DNA from: Tetrahymena thermophila SB210
Taxonomy: Eukaryota; Ciliophora; Oligohymenophorea; Hymenostomatida; Tetrahymenidae
NCBI RefSeq assembly: GCF_000189635.1
Contig: NW_002476157.1
Coordinates: 248,001-312,000, forward strand
Length of the DNA: 64,000 bases
Direction: 5' to 3'
Below, one piece after another: positions 27,985 to 43,082 of the stretch. Positions within the stretch are counted from its first letter, which is position 1. Each line of letters begins with the position of its first letter. Both the position numbers and the translations under genes were made by a program. The notes under the pieces are model-generated. The model was not told the DNA's origin and did no database searches. It saw only the letters and a program-made list of their open reading frames with translations.

Positions 27985-30900
27985 ATGAAATCAGAGTAAG
28001 ATATAAACTTTTCTTAAGCTCTGAAAAAACAACAGCAAGCTCAATCAAAGACTCATAAAGCAGTTGGTCTGATTAAAAATTTAGTGCTTGTCTTGTTTTA
28101 CATAGAAGATTAAGAGAATTAGCAACTATTTGTTTAGGCTTTTTTACTATTAGTTTAATTTTTGTAGAATCATGGAATATTGGTTACTTTACTGGGATAG
28201 AAACCGCTCTACCTTCCTCTCTATTACATATTTTAGTAAGTATTTATTAAATTAATTTTAAAGTAGTAAATAAATCTTTTAAAATAATTTAGTGCGGCAG
28301 AGTATAGCAGGATATCACCTTTTTTAAGCAATTTTAATTCAGAATTAAGTAGAGGATTTATGTTTGTCTGCTTTATATTTGATATTTTAATGCTCTACTA
28401 TAGTCTTAAGCTGTTATTTAAAAAATATGATGAGCATCAATCAAACTAAATTCATAGTTATTATATCAGGTATTACTCTATGATTTACTATTATGTATAT
28501 TTTTAGTTTAAGAGTGATATGATAGGATCTGGATTTTTTTGTGTTATAAATCCTGATTTGAGTTATAATTGGAGATGTAAAAAAAGTATTTTCGCACATA
28601 CACCCAATTCTATTGATTTCTAAATTAGTCTTTTCGCCTCTCTAATAATACTAGTGGCAAATACGCTCATTGCTGGAATAGCAAATTCAAAATTTCTTTA
28701 AAATGATAGAAATTTCTTAAAAGAAGCATTTGGCATTAAAATATATATAGTTTATTTAATAGAATTTTTCTATTTCTAAAGCAACTTTTTAGAGAACATG
28801 AGATCCATAATATTTATAACTGCTATTTGCTTCTCTTTTTATAACACTATTTACTACTTTCTAGGATACGGACCTTAAAATAAGTCACTTAGATTATTTT
28901 ATGGAAGTTTTCACATGGTATTAATTATTTCAAATTGCAAATTAATTTTTATCAATCTTTAAATTAATAAATAAAAATAAGTTTAATTTGTTTAACATAT
29001 TTGAAATTAAAGATTAAATTAACAAAACTATATAAATAAATAAATAATATAAAGGCGAGCATATTGACGAATGTTTTGATTTCTATTTCTTACTTTTAAA
29101 ATAAATACTTAAACGAAGACTTGCACTTTTGTCTGATATGTGTACTGACTTTATTTATATTCGCATTTAACTATGTATACATCTTTAAAAATGAATAGCA
29201 AAAATTTAATTTTCAGATAAATGTATCAACTGAAAAAAGTTTAGTATAGCTTTCTTAATTGTTAATCGAGCTTGCAAATTACAACAAGAGCTCTCATACT
29301 AACCATAAGGATTACATCTTATTAATGGGAAAGTTGAGATTTCATTTAAATATCTGTAAATCTCCTTTGTGCAATTGCCACACAGAATTTGAAAAATATG
29401 TATTTAATAATGGTGAAAGCACAGAGGTATAAAACCAATAAGATTTAATAAAAGCTAAAACATCTTTTCAAGTCGTTAATGACTTTATTGAATAATAATT
29501 TTAGCAAATTCTTACCAAAATCAAAAGCTTAAGCACTAAAGATCAAGAGAAAATAATAAGCAGCTACACCTAGTTTTTATTTTTTTTTGCAGGTAAAAAT
29601 TAATTGTCAAATTCAATAATTTCTTAATAATTTATTTTAGAAAATAAATGCATTTAAAAATAGTAATTTTATTGATTTATTAATTTATAAAAGCTGTCAA
29701 TATTTCTGATTTTCGATAAAACTAAAAATAAAAAAATTGATAATTTTTATATATTCTTATTCAAGAGAATATCAAAATTTTTGATATATCGAGCCTCAAT
29801 ATTCTATTTTTAAAAATCAGCATGAACAGATTAAAAAAAATTGAATATCCAGTAACTCTACTAAAAATTTATATTTATATGAAAATAATTTTCATTGCCA
29901 AGTTAATAAATAGAAAAATAATTTTCCAAATATAAATTTCCTTAATAATTCTTTCAAATACTAAATTATATATAGGGAAAAAAATGGAGTCAATGATGTT
30001 CTTAAAGCAAAATATTTATAGCTCTAAGTCTACCTCAGTTAATTTGTAGATGGTTGAATAACTCCTTACACAGTAAATAATTAAATATAATCGTTTCAAA
30101 GCATATATTTATTTATTCATATTTATGCAAGAATTCAAAGAGATGAGCTTATAAAGTCTAAGTCTAAAATGAGATATTCTCTTGACAGATAAAATGTTTT
30201 AAATGCAAATAGAATAGATTAATTTGATTTGTATATTGTTACATAACCTTTTATTGAAGAGTTTAAAGATCATCTCAAAAGCCTTATAAAAAAAAAGAAA
30301 GAAATATTTAACAAATTGATAGAGGGTTACAATACTTCTACACAGGCTTTTATCGACATAACCGAGTTAATTAGAAATTAGGAATAAATATTAGCAAACA
30401 TTAAAAAATAAATGCAGATTGCTCCTCAAAATATTTACTTTCTAAAATTCCAAGCAATTATACTTACACAGATAATTTGCGATCCTTTATTTAATGATAA
30501 GATTGAAAAGAAAGTGAGCGATATTTTATTCCAAGATAAATATATGAAAGATAACTACACGTCGTAGAATGCTATCATTCATGGAAACTTGTCTCACATG
30601 ATAATATCAGTTTAAGACACTTAAGTAAACAAAATAAATAAATATTTAAATTACTATTTTAAGATTATTTTATTTTGTTTAGATGAAAATAGAATCTTTT
30701 TCTTAAAGACTTCCAACTTACTTTGAATACTCAAACAAAGACTTTCAAAAAATAGGTTCTCCTAATTCGCTAATTCCATCAGGATTCATATAACTACATA
30801 ACAAGCTTATTTAACATACAATATCAGTACTATTAATTTTTTTTTAATTAGATTGAATTCAAATATTTATTCATTCATATTTTACAATTTTTTTTTTAAG

Positions 30901-33900
30901 TTATATTTATTTCGAATTTTAAAGAATATTATTTTAATAAAATAAATAAATATTGAATGAATAAATAAATAACTTTATTGTTTAGATAATATTATTTTTT
31001 TTCATTTTTCAAAGCAAATAATTAAACAAATTAAGAAAATGAATTACGATTTTTTATTTTTTTGGTATTAACTTACTTGTTTTCAAAAAATAATTAGTCA
31101 GACAACTACTAATAAAATTTCATGTAAAGGTAAAGAGAAATATTTCTAAAGACTAGAAACAATCGTTACATTTAGTCTTAAATTTTTCTGAATTACTATC
31201 CTCTAATTCAAGAAAAGGTAAATAAAAAATTATTTGATGATTTGTGAACAATTAAATTAAAAAAATATTTTATTTAAAAAGATCTGCTTCTACGTTATAT
31301 TTTAAAAATATCAAAATATGAATGGTTGCAAATTCTGTTTTCAAATAGACAGCTAGCTAAATATACTAGCCTATACAGATGAATTTACACTTTTTATTAA
31401 ACAATAATTAAAGATTTAAGATTTAAACCCTTAAAATTTGATTGGAGTTCATTTTTCTGTTTTAGTTCCTAACTTCTAGTAAGTGGTTGCTAAGCTAAAT
31501 CAGAATGAATAAAGAGCCTACGATAATATAAATATAGAAATACCATTATGTAAAATAAAAAAAACTAATATTTTTATTTATTTATTTTTTAAAAAGAGAT
31601 AAATAAGACTCTTTAAGCTTTCTTAAAAAAGAAGGCTGAGGTAGAAAATTAGTAGAATAAATAACAAAAAAATATATTATATTTGTGCTTAAAAGACCTT
31701 CTATCATAATATTACAAAAAATCATATATCATTCAAGCAGATATATAAATCTGTAAAAGAACTTATTTTATAAAAAATGAGAGCACTTGTATCTACGATA
31801 TATAGGTACTTAATTATAAGATTACTGGATTTCCAAGTGAATTAATTAAAAAAATTCATCCTGAACAAGACAATAAAAAAAAAATAGCGAGTAAAATTTT
31901 ATTAACATTTTATCTTATTTTTTTAATATAGTGATTTATTTTAATTCCAAAAATATTATATACATTGAAAAATTAATACAAACAAACATATTTATTGAAA
32001 TAAAGATAAAAAATAAATTATATGAAATGTTTTTTTATGAAAAATTTTTTTCTTAAAATTCGTCAGTAATTTTGAAATTGGTTGTATTTACCTATTGAAT
32101 ATATGCTTATAATTTGTAAAAAAATATTGTAAATGCAATTCTTTAAAAAATAATTACTTTATAAACAGTTTAATTTGTTGATTAATTGCAGAGTTTAAAT
32201 AAAATAAAAAAATTTCCTGTAGAATAAACAAAAAATCGAACAATAGCTCTGAAAACAGAAAAAGAGGATGAAAACTGTAAGTTGAATACAAGTATTCCTG
32301 CTGAAGATTCTATGAACACGAATAGGGAATTAGTTCAATAGCAAGAAATTAACTCTATTGTAAAATTTAAAAATCTAATTAAACTTTTTTGAAAATTTGA
32401 AATTAAAAAGGATGTCAATGATACACGAAAATATTTATTTTCTCCTTAATAAAATGAATCTCAGTTTATTTAATAAGCAAAAAATAATGAATCATAACTT
32501 TTTAACAGAATTGAGTTACAAACTTCTAAATTGCAAGTACAAAAAGAATAAAATGAAGAACTATAATAATAAGAAGAAGATGAAGAAGAATTAAATTAAT
32601 AAGAAGAAATAGAAGAAAATAAGTTATACACTGACAATTAAATAAACAATGAGATTAGTTAAAATTTGATTACAGACGAAGATATAGAAGATCAGTTTGA
32701 AGGATAAGTATGCAACGATAAAAAAAGTAGAATAAGTTTTATTGATCAAGCTGAAAAAGTAAGAGTCAGGAGAAAAACAATAATTGAAAAATATAAATAA
32801 ACTGAAAAAGAATATTCTTGTATTACATAATAAGAGTTTCAAGAGTTATTTTCTTATGCAAATAAAAGATCAAAATCAACAAAAACTGATATATAAATAT
32901 AAAAGTCTCTAAACTTTGATACTGACTCGTCGAACGAAGATTCTGCTATTTAATAAATCAGAAAAGATTAAGCTGAAAATAGTAATTAATTAACAAAAAT
33001 ATTTATTAAAATGTAAATGATAATAATTTTTATCAACAGGATCATGCTCAAATTAAAAAATAGTAAATGAAGCAGAAAATTAAATCACTAACGAAAGGGG
33101 TAGCTTTACTAATAATTTAAAAGCAGTTTTATAGATATCTTAAAAAAGCTCTTCATTAAATTTTGTTTCCTTATATATAAATTCTTATAAGGCTATCATC
33201 TTAATATTTCTTCTTATTTCAATAATAATTGTTGTTTTGGTAACTTAGAATTACCAAACTTTTTAGCAGACTTATCAGAACTCTTTTCTAACTTCAGGTA
33301 TAACTACTCCTTACACGGAGTTTGTGTAAGCTATAAATGGTATAATAATTAACAACTAAGGTCTTTTTGGAAATGGTTCAGAGGGTAATTAATTAATTAA
33401 TTAATTTATTTATTAATTTAGTTACTAAAATTTGTTTACAATTTAACTTTGCATTTATTTTTTTATGTTTACTTTAAACAATTTTTTTAAATATAATTTT
33501 ATAATTTGCAATATAGATCAGGAACAATACTATGAATTTAATACTAAGCTCAAAACTACTTCATTTAATAACTTTACTCAATTATTCTATCAGCTTATGG
33601 ATAATTAGAAGTTTCATTCAACTTTAGAAAAAACTCAAACAAATTTTATTAATATTGACCTTTCCACAAAAGTAGGTCCATAATATTCAACAAATACATT
33701 TAGCATTTAAATCGATGAGTCTCTAGATTTGCTACAATAATAAATGTATCAGTATTATTTGTAAGATATTTCCTAAATTAATTTCAATAATTTTCCATAG
33801 ACTCTCTTTTATAGTTCAGATAGCATGTTTAGAACATTAAATGCCTTAAATTAAGATGTTTATAATAACTTATAAAATCAAATTAATTGCATAAACTTTT

Positions 33901-35188
33901 AAAACTCAATATTTTAAATTATTTCATAGCTTATATTATGCCTTCTATCAATTTACATGATTAGGTACATCATAGTAATATCAAAGAGAGTGAAACAACT
34001 GCTTATGATTATTTGTAGGATGACTGAAGCTGATGCTCTATAAATTCTTTCATAGCTCAACTTTGCAGATGAGATCCTTTAATCTCAATCCGAGGAATAC
34101 TTAACAACTAATTTCTTTCAATTAAAAGATAAAATTAAAAACTTAAATGGCAAAGAATAGTTCGTGTACAACAACAAAAATAAAAAAAAGAATACATATC
34201 TTTAGGATAGAATTGATGAAGAAAATCTATCATTCAGCTTTTAGTATTTGATATTATTTGCAGTTATAGCTTCTTTTGAAATAGTGTTTTTAACAGTATG
34301 TTATTTTTTGCCAAAATTTGAATATCAATTTTATTTTTTTTTTTATAAGTAATATTTATTAGTGAAAGATTACAACAGTTCTTTCTCTAAGGACATTTCT
34401 TAAAGTTATTAAATATAGTAAGGTATAATTTGGTATAATTTTGGCACTCTTACAAACGATATAATCATAGCAAACTAAGTATTTAATTTATATGGAATGA
34501 ATCTTTTAAGTTAAGATTAAGCAAATTAATTGGCTTCGTGGAATTAGCCATTAATTTAATAATTATTAAATTTTATCAAATCTGATTATTAAGACTTTTC
34601 TAATAATGGGGATTCATCAACAAAATAAGAACTTAATTAAATTAATAATCAAAATAATTGCTTAAATGGTAATATTTTCAATGATGATGAGTAGAATGTT
34701 TGCTAAGTTATAACAAACGGATTATTAAACAATGGTTTTTACAACACGCTCAGCTCTATTCAAAGTCAATTAATTACGAGATTAGATTAAATTATTTCTA
34801 AGCCTTTAATTGACTAGTATTTTCATTAAGACGGTGGCTATATTGAAGGATAAATTGTGATTTAATTATCTAAAAATATATTTAAGTATATTTCTTAAAT
34901 CATTCAAGAAAATTATTCATAATTAATATCAAATAGCAGCTAAGTAAATTTTTTACAATTTAAATTTTATTTTTATGTTTTTTTTAAATAAAGTAAATCA
35001 TTATTGTCATATCTATAGAGTTAGTAATAGCATTATTTTTGAGTGTTCTAGCTATAAACTATAATAAAAAAGTTATCCTATCATAGTATTACTATCTACT
35101 TAAGTCTATCTAAATCATACCTTTTTAAAGACTATCTGATGATTCAAACACACTAAATCTTATCAAAAATACTCTCTCTATAAAGTGA
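27985..35188 (+). CDS. large multi-pass membrane protein with PAS-like domains (ciliate-expanded family)
   Basis: The frame opens MKSEQDINFSQALKKQQQAQ and runs through many exons to a TGA at 35186. The N-terminal half has a string of hydrophobic segments (about 28080-29190), for example FMFVCFIFDILMLYYSL and LFASLIILVANTLIAG. It is followed by a Cys/His cluster HLNICKSPLCNCH typical of the large ciliate PAS/TmcB-like membrane proteins. Helical cytosolic sequence and degenerate PAS-like segments follow (around 30680-31560; IPSGFIQLHNKLIQ, LIGVHFSVLVPNF). A Gln/Glu-rich linker leads to a second membrane part with KAIILIFLLISIIIVVLV, an extracellular-type loop (33290-33900), LCLLSIYMIRYIIVI, FAVIASFEIVFLT and ISIELVIALFLSVLAINY. 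Example introns: 28236-28292, and 32360-32410 (51 nt, contains the only in-frame TGA there). A sensory or signalling role is an inference. One gene rather than two is likely but not proven. Confidence 0.75.
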
Positions 35189-36569
35189 GTTTCATGTTAA
35201 AGTTAATAAAATTTTTATTAAGTTTAGCTTTTCTATTTTTTTTTATGTCAGGTTGAAATAGCTAATTAGTTAGCCCAAATTTGCATCAATTTAGTAATTT
35301 ATATTAAATTTACTATTTATTAAGTGTATTTATTTAATCCATCTAGTTTGTTTGTTTTTTTTGACATTTATTTACCAAATTTTAAATAATTTAAAAATTA
35401 TAAGAACTTTTTAAATATTTTAAAACCCATCAATCTAATTAATGTATAAAAACTTCTAAGCTAAATAAGACACAATAAAACTAGAAATGCTTCTGGAAAG
35501 AGCTAAAATAATTACATTTGTATGATTAATGAAATGCATGGTAGATTTTAAATACAAAAATATTTTAATGTAATTGATTAATAAAAGAGCAGATATAGCT
35601 CAGTTTAACAAGTTTAGGCTTAATTAAAAGGGCCTTAAAAAATATTTTAGTATGATATTCAAAAAATAAAATGACATAATTTCCATAGTGCAGAAAATTG
35701 TAACCAGTAACAATAAATAATCAAGCTAAGTATAAAGAAACACAGATTTAATAGACTTTTGATTATCATAATAATAGCTCTTCCACATAATAACTAAATT
35801 TTGCAATATAAATACTGTTAAATGGTATACATATATGATGTAATAAACTAAAATATTTTTTAAATTTATGTTTTTTTTGATCTTATTTCTTAAAATTTAA
35901 ATTTCTGACTATCAGTCCAAACAACTTTTTTGCACATATAATATTTTTTTAAAGATTGATAATCAATTATAGGTTTAATAAAAAGAATTAATTTAAAAAT
36001 ATTTGATGAGTGTTTTAAGTTTATTTTGTACTTTAAAAAACCAATTGAAACAGATATTATTAAAATTATAAAATAATTGATTTCTATCTTTAAATATTGA
36101 AAATAATAAAATTTAAATAAAAAATTAAATTAAGTTCATAAAATTCAAGAAGAAAAAAAATGAAATATTATTTAAATTATTAATAATTTTTTATAATCAA
36201 AGAATTTAATTTAATTTTTTTATTAAAAAATGTAAAAAATTTTATTATTAGTATTTTTGAATTAGATAGAAATGATTTAAACAATCTCAAACAAGTAATT
36301 AATTTAATTAAAAAATAAGTACAGAAATATTTAGATTAAAGATGAGAAAATACTATTCACAATAAAATATACTAAAAGAAAATATTGTGATTTTTATAAT
36401 TTATAAATATATTATTGTGTGGTTATTTTTGTTAATTATGCTTACATCTTAATTAATCAATTTTAAATGCTATAAAAAATCATCAATAGCTAATTCATAT
36501 AAACAAACTATTTTAAACTTAAAAAGCCAAAATTTCTGCAATATTATTTGAACCAGTGAGTAAAAACTA
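35189..36569. other. long intergenic region
   Basis: About 1.4 kb of AT-rich sequence between two plus-strand genes. A TAGCTCAGTTT near 35597 resembles a tRNA A box, but no cloverleaf follows. No coding frame recognised. Confidence 0.55.
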
Positions 36570-38756
36570 ATGAAAGATTTTTACTCTACTGAAGATTCTT
36601 TACCTAGCGTAAATAAAAATGATTTAAAAATAGATCGCTATGAAGCAGGAAACTCCTTAAGAGAAAAAAATTTACAACAATCAAATCTTTAAAAGCTGTA
36701 ATTTTACAATAACATTCAATTTCCAAAAAAAGAAGAAATAAAATGCTAAATAAATAATAGATCAAAACGCATCCTAAGTTTCTCATGTCCATCTGAGGAT
36801 ACGTATGACTTATAAGAAAAATAAAACACATAATAAAACAATTTTAATTAATGCAACAAACCCTCATTTAATATTTCTGATTAACAATCAAAAAATTTAA
36901 AGTAAAACATAATCTATGAAAAATCACATACTGAGAACACTGTATCAAGAAAGTATAAATTATAACTCAAAGATAAAATTTCAGAATAGTTAAATGCTCA
37001 CTCAAAATAAAAAAGTTTTGTTAAATAAAATCAAAGCCAAAAAGTTTCTCTTGATATTTATCAAAACCCTGAAGATGAAGTTCATTTAAAAAAAAATTAA
37101 AGTATCTAAATTGAGAATTCAGATTTAAATATAATTAACAACAAAAAAGAAAGAGTACTTTTCCCTAATTTTGATAAGATATCACCTCTTGAATACAGAG
37201 GGATATCGTCTTCTTTAAATTCTAGTATTATTTAAAAGTAATACTCAAAAGGAAGGGACAAATTTTCTTTAAGAAGCGAAATTTAGTAAATAGGAAATAT
37301 GTTTGTTTATAAATCTGAGCTAAGTTCTTCAAAGTTACCATACTTAAGAGATTCAATTCATGATTAAGACAATAATGGGTTAAGAAATAGTTTAATCGCT
37401 TTAAGCAAGTCAACGTTATAGTAAGTTCAAAAAAATAATAGAACTACTTCAATTACTAGGCAACCAACTTTTGATTAAGAACAATCATTCTGTAATAGTT
37501 AAAAATAAATAAACTGTGCTATGTAAAATGACACAGATTAATTAAAAATAATTCAAAAAAAATTAAACTACTCTGATAGAAAACTGGCTGTATTAAAAGT
37601 GCTTAAGAACAAAATAAAAAATAGATAAAATAGTTTACCAGCAACTCAATTAATGATTATAAATTCTAAAAATTAATATAATGAGCATTAAGAAAATATA
37701 AATTAAAATAATTCATAGATATTTCCAACATAATATGAATAGTAAAATGAAGAAAAACGTGAAAAAAATTTATAGAGCAGCTTGGAATATTTAGAAAACA
37801 GCTAAATAGAAGATAAAAACTAGCTCTCAAGACTACTTATGAAGTAGTAGCCTTTGAGATTACACGAATATAGAAACCAAAGTTAAATCATTTTTCAGCA
37901 AGTTTCTCCAACAAAAAATTAAGAAGAAAATGATTGCCCATAAAAATATTAAAGGAAAAGAATCAAAACTTAATGTTCGAAATAAAATATGCTACAGAGT
38001 TTGGAGAAATAAATAGATAATAAATCATTACTTATCAAAAAAAGCTCTATAGACTCCTAATTTATTTATCCAATAATAACTCAAAGACCATCATAACAAA
38101 ATACTAAGCAGAACAGTCCTTTTAAAAAAGAGAGCTTATCTCCAATAACATATCTTAAAAATAATTATGATAAAGAGGAAGAAATTTTAAAAAGCTGCTA
38201 ATAGTATATTGCAAGGCTTTTTAAAAGAAGAGAACATAATTTAAAAAAGAAATCTGCATAAAGAAACATGGATAATGAGGTAACAGATAAAAGTAATTAA
38301 CAATTAAAATAAAAGAAAATGAAATAAGATAAGATTTTGAATGATCTCCATAGCCTAGAGAAAACTTATGAAGATAATTTTAACTAAGATTTTGAGCAGC
38401 TTTAAAAATATTATGACTAAAAATACTTATAAAATAACCATGCTGATAATTTTAAAGGAGTAAACGAATAAAAATGTTAATCTCCAAAAAATAAAGATAA
38501 ATCACCAGAAAAAAATAAACTTTAATTAACATAATCAATTTAAAATGAAGATTTCCTCTATCAAAATGTAAAAAAAATCAAATCTAAGAAAAAACCAATC
38601 TATCAGAATGATGAATAAGGTGCAACTTAAAACTTTTAAGACTTAAAGCCTTGGAATGATTTAGAACAAAACAAAACTTCTCTTTCCTTTTTTCATAAAA
38701 CAATATTTGATCCTGACCAAGAGAAAAATATTCGTAATAGTTAAAAACTTTATTGA
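36570..38756 (+). CDS. Gln/Asn/Lys/Ser-rich protein, function unknown
   Basis: Single-exon frame of 728 residues, open under the ciliate code and closed by TGA. It begins MKDFYSTEDSLPSVNKNDLK and is dominated by Gln, Asn, Ser and Lys, with no membrane segment or signal peptide. Most of it looks disordered. Toward the C-terminus a helical, charged part includes EEILKSCQQYIARLFKRREH, a basic amphipathic stretch loosely like an IQ (calmodulin-binding) motif, then LNDLHSLEKTYEDNFNQDFE, which is heptad-like. No known family is recognised. Low-complexity proteins of this kind are common in ciliates and often cytoskeletal, but no such role is shown here. Confidence 0.8.
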
Positions 38757-38982
38757 AATCACATCAAAAATAAATAAAAAACGATAAAAAATTAATAAAA
38801 ATGAATCTACATGAATATTTAATTACATAAGTAGTTATTTTATATAGATTTAAAGTTATTTTAATTATATTATAGTATGAAAAGTTAATTACAACATTTA
38901 TATTTATTTATTCATATAAAAAATTTAACTGTTTTTGGTTTCTTTTTATAATTTTAATAAATTTGTATCTTATTTTGTGTAA

Positions 38983-39957
<975 letters not shown>

Positions 39958-40564
39958 AACAATGTATATATCTTAATTTTTGCAAATAAGTTGATAAATC
40001 TTCTAAATAATTAAATTGATTTGAAATACTAATTAGTCTTTCACAATCACATCTTACTAATAAAAAAATATTTAGCACACATATAATTGTGGATGTAAAA
40101 GAAAATTAAAAGTAATAAGATGATTTTAGGTAAAAAATAATTCTAAAAAAGTCATTTTAAATGGAATTTTGTAATTAACTATTATTAATTAAGGTTTATT
40201 TAAATACTTAGAAAAATATTACCATAATAAATTAAAATTTTGAGATTTATTTATTAATATATTTATTAAACAAATAATGTAGCTTTAACATTAATCTTTG
40301 GATGAATGAATAAATAATTAAATAATTAATTCACGTATAATATATTTTTAATTAGATATATTAAAACTAAAATAATACTTACTTAATTACATATATAACC
40401 ACACATTAATTTGTTTGGGAAATTATAATTATTAAAAGAATTTTTGTTAATCACCAGTAGGAACATTTAAGATCTATCTTGTTTTTTAACAAAAAATTAT
40501 TAGAAATACAAAATTTAAGCAAGCAGCTTTTAACTAAAAATAGAATCATTATACAAAAATTTTA
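39958..40564. other. divergent intergenic (shared promoter region)
   Basis: About 600 AT-rich bases between divergent start codons of the iminopeptidase (-) and the next unknown gene (+). No motif recognised. Confidence 0.55.
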
Positions 40565-41914
40565 ATGTCTACTTATTTTCCTCAGAATTTTACACCTATT
40601 CTACCTAGGACACAATAAATTTAAAATGAAACTTTTTTTATTCAAGAATTTTACAATACTTTTATTGAGAAAATTATAAATGAGTTCGATATGAGTGGAG
40701 AAATCAACCTATATTGGCACCAATTAAAGTAGAAGATTAGTGAAGAAAAAAATTTTCAATAGCTCTACAAATACATACTTAATCTTGAAATAAAGAAAAG
40801 GGAATAATCCAAGCAAGATTTGTTCGATCTTACCAAATACAATGCAGACTATGCTCCATCATCTCAAGCCATTTCTTCATCAAAGTTACCAAAAGAAGAT
40901 GAACTGTTTATTAAGAAAACTCCTACTAGCGTAAGAACAGTTTCAATTCAATTTGACATGTTGAGTAAAATGAATAGCACCTAATAAAATGGCAGTGGCT
41001 AAAAAGATATTCAATAAGTAGAAACATCTTCTTAACAGAGTAGCCCAAAATCTTTTTCCTAAAGACTACCTTCATTAACAATCCTTAAGAACATTTCATG
41101 CACAAACTAAAAATACTCTAATGATAACCCTTATGGAAATTTTTCTCCCTAAAATGCAAATTCCTCATTTTCTAATAACAACTCACCATAGCTAGGAGGC
41201 AAGAATTGCTTTAAAATTTTAGAAAATATCAGAAAAAGAAATTCTTCACCTAGCTATACTTAGTATATGTGTTTTTCACCTTTGTAATAAAAACCTTTGT
41301 CTTAAGGCTTTGATTCTAACTATAAAACATGTGCTAGCTAAAAATAGTTGACCTTAGAAACCATTACTGATATAACCCAAGAAAAAAACCAAAAAGATTG
41401 TGAAAAATCATTTTCAATTGTTAATGATAAGGATAATAATAATACTAAATAAAAAGAATAAAAAAATAACAAGCTTAAGAGATTTTCACCATAACAAATT
41501 ATTAGAATGGGTTCTATAAGAGAGGCTGAAGATGAAGTAATAGAAAACACTAAAGATAATGAATAAAAGGAATCTGTTTCTAAGATGTTGGCATTAGTAA
41601 TATCTGCGAAAAATACATTTAAACTTGATTCCGAAACAATTAACCTTATACACGGTAAATTTTCTTTAGCCTACGCTTAAAACTGCAAGAATTCAATGGG
41701 TCATGAGCAATTTAAAGCTCATGCTGAGTTCAATAATAAAATTGCTCAAATTGGTATTGATTAGCTAAAGAAGCCTACTCATAAATTAAATAATAACGAA
41801 TTTAACATAGAAATAAATAATAAATACTAAAATAATAATACATTCCTAATTCCATAATCTCCAAAAAAAAAAAAAAATTCTACGCCAGTAAGGGATAAAT
41901 ATTTTCCAAAATGA
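40565..41914 (+). CDS. Gln/Ser/Asn-rich protein, function unknown
   Basis: Intronless frame of 449 residues ending PVRDKYFPK before TGA. The first 90 residues look folded and helical (FIQEFYNTFIEKIINEFDMS, INLYWHQLKQKISEE, LYKYILNLEIKKREQSKQDL). The middle is disordered and Ser/Asn/Gln-rich (NSSFSNNNSPQLGGKN), with several SP sites that could be phosphorylated. A second possibly folded part lies near 41580-41780 (SKMLALVISAKNTFKLDSET, SMGHEQFKAHAEFNNKIAQI). A 15-base A run near 41863-41877 encodes part of a Lys cluster and is a slippage-prone site. No known family recognised. Confidence 0.78.
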
Positions 41915-43082
41915 TTATTATTTTATAATAAACAAATATCTTTATTATTTTGAAATATGATAAAGCAATTCTTTCGTCATTTTCCATTAAATCAATACAT
42001 CTATATAAATTTAATGAAGAATAATAAATTAAAGAAGTAATATCATTTATATTATCAAAATTAAAACTATTAAATATTTTATCTTTACATTTTTCCATTT
42101 TTACAGTCTGATATATTAACTTAAATAAAATATATTAAATTATTTTATTCTACATTTATCTTTCATATATTTTTATCTTTATTTGGATTAGTCAGTCTAC
42201 CAAACTTTAAACTTTTATATTTATTGTAAATTTTTTGAAATATTAAATCAAAAAAGTTGTTTAAAATAAAATTACTAAAATGAAAATTCATTTTTTAAAT
42301 TTAAAAATAATTTTCCATTATTTATAATAAATTGAGTTTAAAATGTGTGTCTAGGTTTCTTTAATCAAAATTATTAGGAAAATAAAAAGAATTTCTAAAA
42401 TTATGAAAATAATTATTTTTTTTTATTTTTTATAATATTTTTACTTTAAATAAAATTAATTAATTCAATAAAATTCCTAAGTTATAAAACTCAAAATAAA
42501 TTTAATGTTTAGAGGAATTAAAAAGTTTAGAAATTCATTTTTATCTTAGTTGTTCAGATTAAGAATATGTATTTAACATTTTAATTTAAATCAAATTGCT
42601 AAAATAAGATTTCATAAGAAAATAACTTAGCCAATAACTATTTTTGAAATGTAAAAGTGAATAAAATATTCTGATTAATCACAATAATAACCACAATTAA
42701 AAATTCAATTATTTAACAAATTTTAACCATAGAGTGCTTTTATGTATTTATATATGTTGGTTGGAAATTATCTGCTATTATAACGGCGAAAATAGAAAGA
42801 ATATGAAGGGATATTTTTAAAATAATTTAAAATACCTCTTGGCATTTTAACTAGTTGTTTTAGTAATCAAAAAAAAAAAAAATCACTATATTTTCTAAAA
42901 TTCATTTAGAAACACAAAATTTGTTTAAAAATACTTGAATATCAATAAAAACATAATAAATTATTCGCTTAAAAATTAATAATAAAACTAATAAAAAGAG
43001 TACTTACAATTAATTTTTATTCAATTTTATTCAATTTAGTTAGGAATAAAATAGCTGTATAATTATTTTTAAAAAGATATTA
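41915..43082. other. intergenic spacer with one short minus-strand frame
   Basis: AT-rich spacer between two plus-strand genes. On the minus strand, ATG at 42098 opens 72 codons (MEKCKDKIFNSFNFDNINDI...) without TAA, TAG or TGA, running to a TAG near 41880, just into the 3' end of the unknown gene. Such Gln-free frames are unusual beside the Gln-rich genes here but could be chance in so AT-rich a region; I do not call it a gene. Confidence 0.5.

Noticed and set aside
35590-35640. Possible second tRNA (TAGCTCAGTTT resembles an A box)
   Set aside because: No matching D-stem 3' strand, anticodon arm, B box or acceptor complement follows.
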